A DNA stretch of 59,195 bases, from contig CACZIO010000009.1 in NCBI GenBank assembly GCA_902781215.1, forward strand, positions 1 through 59,195, in the 5' to 3' direction. Below the pieces are notes generated by a model. The model was not told the DNA's origin. It worked only from the letters and a program-made list of their open reading frames with translations, and searched no databases. A program made the position numbers and the translations under genes. The stretch comes from an uncultured Lachnospiraceae bacterium (lineage in GTDB: Bacteria; Bacillota; Clostridia; Lachnospirales; Lachnospiraceae). This document shows positions 42,892 to 54,064 of this stretch, in pieces; position 1 is the stretch's first letter, and every line of letters starts with the position of its first letter.

Positions 42892-44310
42892 TCAGATGGA
42901 TGCGTGCTTTCTGGAGGGAAGGGCCTCTCTCTTGGAGAAGAGGACCTCCACCGCGCCGATCAGATACTTGCGGATCTCGGAGGGATCCACGATCTGGTCC
43001 ACATATCCTCTGGCGGCAGCATACTCGATGCTGTTCTGCATGGCGTCATAGGCCTTGGCCGTCTCCGCGATCTCCTCCGCGGTGCCGTCACACAGGACGG
43101 GGGCAGCGTATTTGCCCTCCAGGATGCCGATGGAGGCATCGGGATAGGCCAGCGTGAGGTCGGCGCCCAGGGCTTTGGAGTTCATGACGGCATAAGCGCT
43201 TCCGCCTGCGCGTCTGGTCACGACATTGATCTTGGGAACGGTCGCGCCCGCGAACGCCGCCACAAGGCCGGCCCCCGCTGCCGCCACAGTGCCCTCCTCC
43301 TCCTTCGACACAGCGAAGCCGGAGGCATTGGTGAGGGAGATCACGGGGATCTCGAAGGCGTCGCAGAAGCGGACCATGGCGGCCGCCTTGGCGCAGCCCG
43401 CGGTCGTCAGCGCGGGGCCGAACTCCTCGGCCTTCTCCCCCTTCTCATCGAAGGCGGCGCTGCGGTTGGCAACGAACCCGACGGTCGTGCCGCCCAGGAA
43501 TGCCAGGGCCGTGAACATCTCCTTCGCGTAGTCCTTTTTCATCTCAAAGAAGATCCCGTTGTCCGCGATCTCGAACATGGCCGCGCGGGGATCCTCCACG
43601 AAGGAAGCCGCGGAGGCACAGACGCGGTTCAGGTCGTCAGCGCTGTCCGCAGCCGCCTCGTCCTCGTTGTTGGAGGGCAGCATGCCAATCAGGCAGCGGA
43701 TCTGACCCATGATCTCGTCCTGGCTGCCGACAAAGTCCACGTCGCCGGCTGCGGCCTTGGAGGCAGCGCTGGCAGTGTCATCCAGGTCTTCGCGGTTGCC
43801 CGCAAAGGCATTGGGAGAATTCACGAAGAGCTTGGCGTCATTCTCCATCAGAACAAAGTCCGTCATGGCAGGGAACAGCGCAAGACCGCCGCCGCAGGTG
43901 CCGAATACGGCTGAGATCTGCGGGATCACACCGGAGGCCTTCGCCTGCTCCGCATAGATCAGTCCGAAAGCGTCGAGTGCGTCCGCGCCCTCCTGCAGAC
44001 GGATGCCGGCGGAATCGATCATGCCGATCACGGGTGCGCCCGTGCGCATGGCCATGCGGTAGAGACCGACGATCTTCTTCGCGTGCATCTCACCAATGCT
44101 GCCGCCAAGAACGCCGGCGTCCTGGCTGTACACATAGACAAGCTTTCCGTCGATCAGTCCGTAACCGGTGATGACGCCGTCAGAGGGTTCCCCGGCGGGT
44201 GCTGTGTTGAAGTCCGTCGCCCTGGCTTTGACCAGCGCGCCGATCTCAACAAAGCTGTTTGCGTCGAGCAGAGAATGGATCCGCTGTCTCGCTTTTGAAG
44301 TACTGCTCAT
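42892..44310 (-). CDS. acyl-CoA carboxyltransferase (methylmalonyl-CoA decarboxylase alpha type)
   Basis: 472 aa from ATG 44310, preceded by GGAGG at 9-nt spacing; longer in-frame extensions cross the promoter. It is a two-crotonase-fold carboxyl transferase. MIDSAGIRLQEGADAL and FGTCGGGLALFPAMTDFVLM form the N-terminal oxyanion region, and NASGFAVSKEEEG with RRAGGSAYAVMNSKALGADL the C-terminal one. It moves carboxyl between an acyl-CoA such as methylmalonyl-CoA and biotin. At 472 residues it is a little shorter than typical MmdA. It is the first gene of the operon. Confidence 0.9.
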   Translation of the reverse strand: MSSTSKARQRIHSLLDANSFVEIGALVKARATDFNTAPAGEPSDGVITGYGLIDGKLVYVYSQDAGVLGGSIGEMHAKKIVGLYRMAMRTGAPVIGMIDSAGIRLQEGADALDAFGLIYAEQAKASGVIPQISAVFGTCGGGLALFPAMTDFVLMENDAKLFVNSPNAFAGNREDLDDTASAASKAAAGDVDFVGSQDEIMGQIRCLIGMLPSNNEDEAAADSADDLNRVCASAASFVEDPRAAMFEIADNGIFFEMKKDYAKEMFTALAFLGGTTVGFVANRSAAFDEKGEKAEEFGPALTTAGCAKAAAMVRFCDAFEIPVISLTNASGFAVSKEEEGTVAAAGAGLVAAFAGATVPKINVVTRRAGGSAYAVMNSKALGADLTLAYPDASIGILEGKYAAPVLCDGTAEEIAETAKAYDAMQNSIEYAAARGYVDQIVDPSEIRKYLIGAVEVLFSKREALPSRKHASI

Positions 44311-44370
44311 GTTTTGGACCTCCAAATCATTAATAAAAAATAAAATTGCATTTTTTCGCATGCATTTGAA

Positions 44371-44399
44371 AGTATAGCACAGCCTGCAGAAAACAGGAA
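44371..44399 (-). promoter_or_regulatory. probable promoter of the decarboxylase operon
   Basis: On the minus strand TTCCTG (44394-44399), 17-bp spacer, TATACT (44371-44376), about 60 bp ahead of the first ATG in an AT-rich leader. Confidence 0.5.
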
Positions 44400-44544
44400 C
44401 CATCAAATGCCACAAAAAACAATTATTTCACAAACTATTTTTTGCCCGAATAATTGCCGGGCCTCAGAATCCGGGTCTCGTCTGCGCGACCCGCTTTTCC
44501 TGTCGGGCCCATACCGGGCGCTTTCCGGTCCGATTCCGGAAAAC

Positions 44545-45213
44545 TCAGATATTCAGCCTGGAGGTAACTTCCTCCTCGGCCTCCTCCCTGAATTCCTCCA
44601 TGCGGGAGGAATCCGCCTCGGGCAGGTCCTCCAGGGACCTGATCCCGAAGGACCGCAGGAACTGCTCGGTGGTTCCGAACAGAAGGGGCCTTCCGGGGAC
44701 CTCCTTCCTGCCCACTTCCCGGACCAGGTCAAAGGAGACCAGGCGGTTGATGGCAAAGTCGCTGTTGACACCGCGTATGTTCTCCACCTCCATCCTGGTC
44801 ACCGGCTGACGGAAGGCGATGATGGACAGGGTCTCCATCAGGGTCGGTGTCAGCCTGGGCTTTTTGGGCTCGCTGGCGATCCGGATCAGATATTCGTAGA
44901 GCTCTGGCCTGGTCGAGAGCTGCACGGCATCCTCGTACCAGTTGAGCACCAGACCGCTCCCTGCCTGTCTGCACCGGTCTGCCAGCGCATCGGCTGCCTG
45001 GACGGCCTGGTCCCGGCTGATCGCCAGGGCACGGGCGATGCTGTCGATCGGGACAGCGTCCCCCATGGCAAAGAGGATGGCCTCCAGGGCCGCCTGGACC
45101 GTCTCGTCGTCCGGCGGCGCACTCAGTCCGGAAGTCTCCTCTGCAGTCTCCGGTTTTTCATCTGTAGCATCTGAAGCCGCAATCCCCTGCAGCCTGACCT
45201 CCACATCACCCAA
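44545..45213 (-). CDS. scpB: segregation and condensation protein B
   Basis: 222 aa. Two winged-helix domains are visible (about residues 37-115 and 118-195) with ALEAILFAMGDAVPIDSIA, the strongly conserved TPTLMETLSIIAFRQPVTR and IRGVNSDFAINRL. ScpB forms the kleisin complex with ScpA and SMC for chromosome condensation. The start is a TTG after AGAAGG. scpA, its usual neighbour, is not adjacent here. Confidence 0.93.
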   Translation of the reverse strand: MGDVEVRLQGIAASDATDEKPETAEETSGLSAPPDDETVQAALEAILFAMGDAVPIDSIARALAISRDQAVQAADALADRCRQAGSGLVLNWYEDAVQLSTRPELYEYLIRIASEPKKPRLTPTLMETLSIIAFRQPVTRMEVENIRGVNSDFAINRLVSFDLVREVGRKEVPGRPLLFGTTEQFLRSFGIRSLEDLPEADSSRMEEFREEAEEEVTSRLNI

Positions 45214-45291
45214 AATCCTTCTCTCCGTACCCGGCGCATACCCTCGCGGTGCATAAAAACTCGCGGAGCATAAGAACCGGCTGCAATGAAA

Positions 45292-45316
45292 GACCCCGGC
45301 AAAATCTGCCGGGGTC
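45292..45316 (-). terminator. terminator between rpsU and scpB
   Basis: GACCCCGGCA (45292-45301) and TGCCGGGGTC (45307-45316) form a perfect 10-bp stem; TTTCATT follows on the minus strand. A second hairpin (GGCAGG/CCTGCC near 45344-45361) lies just before it. Confidence 0.65.
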
Positions 45317-45407
45317 TCCTGAATTCCATTTTGACATTGCCGGCAGGAGCAACGCCTGCCGCTGTCCGCTGCGGATCATGCAGCGCCTTCAAACCGAACA
45401 GATCCGA

Positions 45408-45584
45408 TCAGTTGTATTTGCGCTTTCTGGCAGCTTCGGACTTCTTTTTGCGCTTGACGCTGGGCTTCTCGTAATGCTCTCTCTTACGAATCTCCTGCTG
45501 GATGCCCGCCTTGGCGCAGCTTCTCTTAAAGCGGCGCAGTGCGCTGTCCAATGTCTCATTCTCTTTGACAATTACGCTTGACAT
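45408..45584 (-). CDS. rpsU: 30S ribosomal protein S21
   Basis: 58 aa, basic: [20 protein letters not shown], then a lysine/arginine-rich end ARKRKYN. The start ATG 45584 follows GGGAGGG. S21 joins the 30S subunit near the anti-Shine-Dalgarno region and helps initiation. It has its own promoter and a structured leader. Confidence 0.97.
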   Translation of the reverse strand: MSSVIVKENETLDSALRRFKRSCAKAGIQQEIRKREHYEKPSVKRKKKSEAARKRKYN

Positions 45585-45599
45585 ATACTCTACCCTCCC

Positions 45600-45652
45600 T
45601 TCAGTCCCCTCAGCATGGCACACATACGATGAATTTATGTGTCCGGACTGAA
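45600..45652 (-). promoter_or_regulatory. structured rpsU leader, nested stem-loop before the ribosome binding site
   Basis: Outer arms TTCAGTCC (45600-45607) and GGACTGAA (45645-45652) enclose inner arms ACACATA (45620-45626) and TATGTGT (45636-45642). On the mRNA the outer arm ends right beside the GGGAGGG ribosome binding site, a position suited to translational control. No known leader family is recognised. Confidence 0.5.
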
Positions 45653-45732
45653 CAGGTTATTTATCATGATTTCGTCAGGGGTCTTGTTGTTTTTCCGATT
45701 TTTAAAAAAGCCCTGAAAAAACATGCAAAACT

Positions 45733-45760
45733 ATTATAGCACAGAATGTTCCCTCGTCAA
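45733..45760 (-). promoter_or_regulatory. promoter of rpsU
   Basis: On the minus strand TTGACG (45755-45760), 16-bp spacer, TATAAT (45733-45738). The leader is about 140 nt. Confidence 0.75.
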
Positions 45761-45770
45761 GCACTAATTA

Positions 45771-45839
45771 AATTACTTGAGCATGCCGCGGAGGACTTCC
45801 GGTGCCTTCTCGATCGCCGCAGGGATACCAGCGGGATTT
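45771..45839 (-). pseudogene. detached second copy of the alaS 3' end
   Basis: 69 bp that repeat the last 69 bp of alaS with its stop (45862-45930), 91 bp apart. Both copies encode NPAGIPAAIEKAPEVLRGML plus K and a stop. I count four base differences and all are synonymous. The copy has no start codon of its own and lies between the alaS stop and the rpsU promoter. A GCGGGATTT/AAATCCCGC palindrome joins the two copies. Confidence 0.85.
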
Positions 45840-45863
45840 GAAAATCCCGCTGACCGCAGGTAA

Positions 45864-48536
<2,673 letters not shown>

Positions 48537-48586
48537 TATAAAGGAAACCTCATATATACAGTGCGTCAAGGGGACGGTAGTGTTTG

Positions 48587-48647
48587 GCTGTCAAATGTCC
48601 TCAAAGCGTTCCGAGCAGGCTCGAACGCTTTGAGTCCGCTTGACAGC
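48587..48647. other. long nested stem-loop between glyS and alaS
   Basis: GCTGTCAA (48587-48594) pairs with TTGACAGC (48640-48647); inside, CTCAAAGCGTT (48600-48610) pairs with AACGCTTTGAG (48624-48634), extended by CGAGC/GCTCG. It begins eight bases after the glyS stop. A T run follows only on the plus strand (TTGTTTTTC), so it is not a standard terminator for glyS. It may be a processing site or a palindromic repeat. Confidence 0.55.
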
Positions 48648-48654
48648 TTGTTTT

Positions 48655-50043
48655 TCAGAACTCGAACTTGTCCAGGAACCAGGCGTCAAGCTGGTCGATC
48701 GGGACGCGGACCTGCTCCATGGAATCGCGCATGCGGATGGTGACGGCCTTGTCCTGAGCGGACTCGAAGTCGTAGGTCAGGCAGAAGGGGGTGCCGATCT
48801 CATCCTGTCTGCGGTAGCGCTTGCCGATGTTGCCGCGGTCGTCGAACTCGCAGTTGTAGTGTCTGGAGAGCTTTTTGTAGATCTCGAAGGCCTCGTCGCT
48901 GAGCTTCTTGGACAGGGGCAGGACACCGATCTTGACAGGTGCCAGCGCGGGATGGAAGCGCATGACGGTGCGCTTGTCTCCGCCCTCCAGTTCCTCCTCG
49001 TCGTAGGCTGCGCAGAGGAAAGCCAGGGTGACGCGGTCGGCGCCCAGCGAAGGCTCGACAACGTAGGGGATGTAACGGGTCTTCTTCTGGTCGTCAAAGT
49101 AGGTCAGGTCCTCGCCGGAGGTGTTCTGGTGCTGGGTCAGGTCGTAGTCGGTGCGGTCCGCAATGCCCCAGAGCTCGCCCCAGCCGAAGGGGAAGAGGAA
49201 CTCGATGTCCGTGGTCGCCTTGGAATAGAAGGAAAGCTCCTCGGGATCATGGTCGCGCATGCGGGTCTCCTCGGGTTTGAGGCCCAGGGTCATGAGCCAG
49301 TTCCAGCAGAAGTCCTTCCAGTACTTGAACCACTCGAGGTCGGTGTCGGGCTCGCAGAAGAACTCAAGCTCCATCTGCTCGAACTCACGGGTGCGGAAGG
49401 TGAAGTTTCCGGGCGTGATCTCATTGCGGAAGGACTTGCCGATCTGGCAGATGCCGAAGGGGATCTTCTTGCGGGAGGTGCGCTGGACATTCTTGAAGTT
49501 GACGAAAATGCCCTGCGCGGTCTCGGGACGCAGGTAGACCGTCGCGGTGGAATCCTCTGTGACGCCCTGGAAGGTCTTGAACATGAGGTTGAACTGGCGG
49601 ATATCGGTCCAGTGGAACTTGCCGCAGGTGGGGCAGGGAACGCTGAACTTGTTGATGAAGCTCATCATCTCATCGGAGGTCCAGCCGTCGACGCTGCCGT
49701 CCAGGGTCATCTCCTTCTCCGCCGCGTAGCCCTCGATCAGCTGGTCAGCGCGGAAGCGGGCGCCGCAGGCCTTGCAGTCCATGAGGGGATCGGAAAAGCC
49801 GGCCAGATGTCCGCTGGCGACCCAGGTCTTGGGATTCATAAGGATGGCACAGTCGACGCCGACGTTCTCGGGGGTCTCCGTGACGAACTTCTGCCACCAG
49901 GCCTTCTTGACGTTGTTCTTGAGCTCGACGCCCAGGTTGCCGTAATCCCAGGTGTTGGCCAGGCCGCCGTAGATCTGGGAACCGGGATAAATGAATCCTC
50001 TGTTGTTGCACAGCGCAACGATCTTTTCCATTGTCTTTTCCAT
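48655..50043 (-). CDS. glyS: glycyl-tRNA synthetase (homodimeric type)
   Basis: 462 aa class II synthetase of the alpha2 type. Visible blocks are [20 protein letters not shown] at the N-terminus, the ECMTSF-like zinc region as CKACGARF and CPTCGKFHW, motif 2 [19 protein letters not shown] and motif 3 [13 protein letters not shown]. The C-terminal anticodon-binding domain covers about residues 360-455. AGGAG lies upstream. It has its own promoter within the end of the recO region and a leader of about 190 nt without a T-box motif. Confidence 0.97.
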   Translation of the reverse strand: MEKTMEKIVALCNNRGFIYPGSQIYGGLANTWDYGNLGVELKNNVKKAWWQKFVTETPENVGVDCAILMNPKTWVASGHLAGFSDPLMDCKACGARFRADQLIEGYAAEKEMTLDGSVDGWTSDEMMSFINKFSVPCPTCGKFHWTDIRQFNLMFKTFQGVTEDSTATVYLRPETAQGIFVNFKNVQRTSRKKIPFGICQIGKSFRNEITPGNFTFRTREFEQMELEFFCEPDTDLEWFKYWKDFCWNWLMTLGLKPEETRMRDHDPEELSFYSKATTDIEFLFPFGWGELWGIADRTDYDLTQHQNTSGEDLTYFDDQKKTRYIPYVVEPSLGADRVTLAFLCAAYDEEELEGGDKRTVMRFHPALAPVKIGVLPLSKKLSDEAFEIYKKLSRHYNCEFDDRGNIGKRYRRQDEIGTPFCLTYDFESAQDKAVTIRMRDSMEQVRVPIDQLDAWFLDKFEF

Positions 50044-50238
50044 ACTTGGTACTGCTCCTTTTGTCGTAATTCTGTATTTCCTCTCCGGAACGCGGAGGAT
50101 GCAAACGTCCCGTCACCGGACATACCGGCGCTTTTGGCCGTGTGATGCCCGGGCTCTTTGAACCCTCTGCCCCCCGGATTCCGGTCAGGAATGATTGCCT
50201 CTCATTTGACCGACCTTTGTTTTGGTCACTAAACCGTT

Positions 50239-50267
50239 ATTATAGAATATGCAAGGATGAATTTCAA
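50239..50267 (-). promoter_or_regulatory. promoter of glyS
   Basis: On the minus strand TTGAAA (50262-50267), 17-bp spacer, TATAAT (50239-50244), just downstream of the recO stop. The leader to the glyS ATG is about 190 nt and contains several short hairpins. Confidence 0.75.
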
Positions 50268-50278
50268 TATAATTTCCA

Positions 50279-50935
50279 TCACATCATCAGGGTCCGCAGG
50301 ATCTCCAGGCTCTCGAACCGGTGGTGAAGGCTGCGTTCCATCGATACCTCCGCAATATGTTCCAGCTCCGCCAGGACAGAATCGCTGACCGCAAAGGTGT
50401 AGAGGTTTTTGAGCGGGGCCTCCGCGATATGGGTTACGGCCTGCATGGCAGCGGGCGAAAAACCGTCCGCTTCCTGCGGCATGAGAAACTCCCCCTCGAT
50501 CCGGAGGGTCCGGATCTCGAAGACGGCCCTGATCAGCCTCGCGGGAATGCGGCCCGACTCCAGGGCGCGCAGAGACTGAAAGGCCAGCAGTAGAAGTGCC
50601 GCCTCATCATTGTTCTCTCGGGTGATATAGCGCAGGACCTCCGCAAAATAGGAGGCATAACAGGTCGCCTCCATGTCGCTGCGGATCTTTTCAAAAAAGG
50701 TCTGTATCTTCGCCTCGACCAGGACATTGGAATTACGTCCTTCCCTGATCCGGTAGGTCCCGAAACAGAACGGCAGGGACGCCGCCATCACAGGACTTCC
50801 CGGGCGGCGTGCCCCGCGGGCGAAGCACGCGATCCGCCCGCGTTCCCGCGTCAGCAGAACGACCCTGCGGTCATATTCCCCGACCGGCGTGCTCGACAGG
50901 ACCAGCGCCGTCAGGTCCGTTAAGTTTTCGTTCAT
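50279..50935 (-). CDS. recO: DNA repair protein RecO
   Basis: 218 aa. The N-terminal OB fold (about residues 5-80, TALVLSSTPVGEYDRRVVLLT, GRIACFARGARRP) is followed by a helical domain. The four-cysteine zinc knuckle seen in some RecO proteins is absent and the C-terminus is short, compared with about 240-250 aa usual. RecO loads RecA onto SSB-coated DNA in the RecFOR pathway. The era-recO-glyS order supports the call. Confidence 0.9.
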   Translation of the reverse strand: MNENLTDLTALVLSSTPVGEYDRRVVLLTRERGRIACFARGARRPGSPVMAASLPFCFGTYRIREGRNSNVLVEAKIQTFFEKIRSDMEATCYASYFAEVLRYITRENNDEAALLLLAFQSLRALESGRIPARLIRAVFEIRTLRIEGEFLMPQEADGFSPAAMQAVTHIAEAPLKNLYTFAVSDSVLAELEHIAEVSMERSLHHRFESLEILRTLMM

Positions 50936-51075
50936 ATCACTATGGATCTCCCTGTACGCAGGGAAGCCGCGCCGGAAGCTTCGTGCGTCCGTAAAAGGAT
51001 TCTGGGCAGTTCCGGCCCCGTTCTTGATTGCCAGTTACCTTCAGCCGCCTCCGGCTCCCCGACTCTCAGGCATCC

Positions 51076-52017
51076 TCAGAGCTTGCGGGCATCGTAGCCG
51101 AAGGACCGCATCTGGGTGTCGTCGTCCTTCCAGTCCTTACGGACCTTGACCCAGAGCTTGAGGTTGACCTGGCACTGGAGCATGTTCTCGATATCGCGGC
51201 GGGCATCCGTGCCGATCCGGCGCAGCATCTCGCCGCCCTTGCCGATCACGATCCTCTTGTGGCCCTCCCGCTCGCAGATGATGGAGGCATCGATGTCACA
51301 GATATCCCCTTTTCCTTTCCGTGACCTGGTCTTCATGGATTCGATGGTGACGGCGATGCCGTGGGGAACCTCCTCCTGGAGCAGGCGGAGGGCCTTCTCG
51401 CGGACGATTTCCGCGGCGATCTCGCGCTCGGTCTGGGTCGTCACCATGTCCTCCTCGTAGAAGGGCTCGCCCTCCGGCAGCAGGCGGAAGATCTCCTCCA
51501 TCAGGTGGTCGACGCCGTCGCCCGTGCGGGCGCTGACCGGAATGATCTCGTGGAAATCACCGGCGTGGGCGTAGAGGTCGATGACAGGCAGGATCTCGGC
51601 CTTTTTGACCTTGTCGATCTTGTTGATCACAACAATGACCGGCGTCTTCACCTCCTGCAGGAGCCCGATGATGGCCTGATCCTCCTCTGTCAGCTTCTGG
51701 CGGGGCTCCACCAGCCAGAGGACCACGTCCACCTCCTTGAGCGTCCCCTTGGCGGCCTTAACCATGTATTCGCCGAGCCTGGTGCGGCTCTCATGGATGC
51801 CGGGCGTATCCAGAAAGACGATCTGTCCCTGATCTCCGGTGTAGATTGTGCGGATCTGGTTCCGGGTCGTCTGTGGTTTATAGGATGTGATCGCGATCTT
51901 CTGGCCGATCATGCGGTTCATCAGGGTCGATTTGCCGACATTGGGACGGCCGATGATCGTCGCGAAACCGGCTTTCTTGGCCGCCGGCCCTGTGCCCGCT
52001 GTTTCGTTCTGCTGCAT
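51076..52017 (-). CDS. era: GTPase Era
   Basis: 313 aa. The GTPase domain has G1 G23-RPNVGKS (23-30), G3 DTPG and G4 NKID; the C-terminal KH domain contains RIVIGKGGEMLRRIG. Era binds 16S rRNA near its 3' end and acts in 30S assembly. The gene is followed after 140 bp by recO, the usual order. Confidence 0.98.
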   Translation of the reverse strand: MQQNETAGTGPAAKKAGFATIIGRPNVGKSTLMNRMIGQKIAITSYKPQTTRNQIRTIYTGDQGQIVFLDTPGIHESRTRLGEYMVKAAKGTLKEVDVVLWLVEPRQKLTEEDQAIIGLLQEVKTPVIVVINKIDKVKKAEILPVIDLYAHAGDFHEIIPVSARTGDGVDHLMEEIFRLLPEGEPFYEEDMVTTQTEREIAAEIVREKALRLLQEEVPHGIAVTIESMKTRSRKGKGDICDIDASIICEREGHKRIVIGKGGEMLRRIGTDARRDIENMLQCQVNLKLWVKVRKDWKDDDTQMRSFGYDARKL

Positions 52018-52146
52018 ATATGTCTTTTTCCTTTCCGGTTTATCTTTTTATTCTGTTTGGATCTCAATACTGTGACGCTCTGCTCATAACAGTGTTCCGT
52101 TCCCCGGGCACTGCCGTGGGCACCCCCGCTGATTTCAGCGGGTGTC

Positions 52147-53871
52147 TTAGTCCCTGTCGTCGATGATCCTGATCCTGCCCTGGCCATAGGGATCCGCATA
52201 GGCTTCCCCGATCTTCCCCTCCAGGTCTTCCCTGAGATAGTCGATCAGGACCTGGCTGTCCAGCAGACCGCCCTGGATTTTTTTGGCGTTTGCAAAGGCT
52301 GTCTGGCCGTCGCCCTTTTCCAGGAGTACATACTCGGATCCTGCCACGGTATAAGTCTTCTGAGGATCCAGCTGCTCGTCCCCGACCCTGACGTTTCTGA
52401 CCCTGCGTTCCCCCTCGATCCCGGTGAGCAGCTTGGCACTGTCAGTTTTACAGCCGCTGCTGATCCTGGTGTCGATCTCATAGGTCAGGCCGGAGACATG
52501 CAGGAAGCCTCCGAATTCATCCGGAAGAGCATGGGCGCCCCACTCCAGGGCATCCAGGATCTGCTGGCCGGTCGCCTCGATCACACAGGTCTTGTTCTGG
52601 AAGGGAAGCGTTGTGAGCACATCTCCATTTGTGATCTTCCCTGCGGGCAGATTCTGTCGGATCCCTCCGCCGTTGACGATGCCGATCTGTGCCCCGGTCC
52701 GGACACGCACAGCATCCGCGGCCAGGTCTCCGAGATTGGTCTCCGCCCGCCTGACTACGCGTACAGGGCTTCCGTCGCTGTTTTTTTCCACGGGGTCATC
52801 GATCGTCAGAAGGACCGCTGATTCCGCGATCTCTTGGCCCAGCTCCTGCTGCAGCTCAGCGATCTCTTCGCTGACCCTGTCTCCGACCCTGTTCCGGATC
52901 CCCAGAAGCTCCGGCGCACTGACCGTATTGGGCCATGACCAGATGTTGGTGTCGACAATGCCGTCCTCCGCGGAGATGTGGCTGTAACCGATGGCCTGCA
53001 GCTTGGTCCCGCACGCGGACCTGACGACCTCTTTGCCGTCTTTATTCTTCATGACGACCTGATCCAGGTCGTGGCTGTGGCCGTCCAGGAAGACATCGAT
53101 TCCGTTTGTATGGGAGATCACATCCGCGTAGTTCCAGGGATGGCAGACCTCTTCGTTGCCCAGATGGCCCATGGCATAGACATAGTCCGCCCCGGCTGCC
53201 CTCGCGTCGTCGACGGCCTTCTGCACGGCCGTGTACAGGGCCTCTCCTGTCTCATCTTCCTGAAAACTGTAAATATATTCTCCCTTTTCATTCTGGAAAT
53301 AAGACGGTGTGGAGTTCGTGATGGTTTTGGGCGTCGTGACCCCGACAAAGGCAATCTTTTTTCCGCAGGCTTCCTTGATCAGATAGGACGGAAAAACGGT
53401 CTTTCCTTCTTTCGTGAAATTGCAGCTGATGTAGGGATATTCCGCTTTTTCAGCCAGTTCCAGGAAGCGGTCCATGCCGTAATCGAATTCATGGTTGCCC
53501 GGAATAGCGGCGTCATAGTGGAGATCATTCATGAGCTCGACCATGTCCTCGCCCTTGCTGATCGTCCCGATCGCCTCGCCCTGGATGGCGTCACCGTCGT
53601 CCACCAGGATGGTGGTGTAGCCCTGCGCCTCCAGTGTATCGCGCACCTGCTGCAGGCCCGCCAGGCCGAAACCCCTGTCGATCCCGCAGTGGATATCGCT
53701 GGTGTAAAGGATCATGATGTCGCCGTTTTTTTCGGCCGCCGGCGTCTCCGTCCCGGCCTGCTCCGAAGCAAAGGCTGTTCCCGCCAGGCTCAGCACCAAG
53801 GCCATCACAGCCAGCAGAGAGGTCAGAAGGCGGATGGTTCTGCTTCCCGTTCTGTTCTTTTCTGATTTCAT
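52147..53871 (-). CDS. secreted bifunctional metallophosphatase / 5'-nucleotidase
   Basis: 574 aa, preceded by AGGAGGAG. The signal peptide (about residues 1-36) ends near AFA. The metallophosphoesterase domain shows YTSDIHCG, VDDGDAIQG, GNHEFDYG and a later GHSHD; the 5'-nucleotidase C-terminal domain (about 365-550) has NGGGIRQNLPAG and PFQN. It should hydrolyse nucleotides outside the cell for nucleoside and phosphate uptake. No LPXTG anchor or membrane tail is visible, so it is released or loosely bound. Confidence 0.93.
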   Translation of the reverse strand: MKSEKNRTGSRTIRLLTSLLAVMALVLSLAGTAFASEQAGTETPAAEKNGDIMILYTSDIHCGIDRGFGLAGLQQVRDTLEAQGYTTILVDDGDAIQGEAIGTISKGEDMVELMNDLHYDAAIPGNHEFDYGMDRFLELAEKAEYPYISCNFTKEGKTVFPSYLIKEACGKKIAFVGVTTPKTITNSTPSYFQNEKGEYIYSFQEDETGEALYTAVQKAVDDARAAGADYVYAMGHLGNEEVCHPWNYADVISHTNGIDVFLDGHSHDLDQVVMKNKDGKEVVRSACGTKLQAIGYSHISAEDGIVDTNIWSWPNTVSAPELLGIRNRVGDRVSEEIAELQQELGQEIAESAVLLTIDDPVEKNSDGSPVRVVRRAETNLGDLAADAVRVRTGAQIGIVNGGGIRQNLPAGKITNGDVLTTLPFQNKTCVIEATGQQILDALEWGAHALPDEFGGFLHVSGLTYEIDTRISSGCKTDSAKLLTGIEGERRVRNVRVGDEQLDPQKTYTVAGSEYVLLEKGDGQTAFANAKKIQGGLLDSQVLIDYLREDLEGKIGEAYADPYGQGRIRIIDDRD

Positions 53872-54064
53872 CTGTCTCCTCCTTAGGATTATTCCATTTA
53901 CATTTGGGTTTTAATGAACAATGATGTTTATAGCTGAATAAAAAAGATCCTTAAAGCATTTTCCTGATATAACCTGCGGCCTGTTCCTGTTTCCGGATGC
54001 CGGTAACAGAACACAACCGGCTGTCGAGAAATCTATGCCGGCCTTCCCGGGTAAAGGGTCCAGG

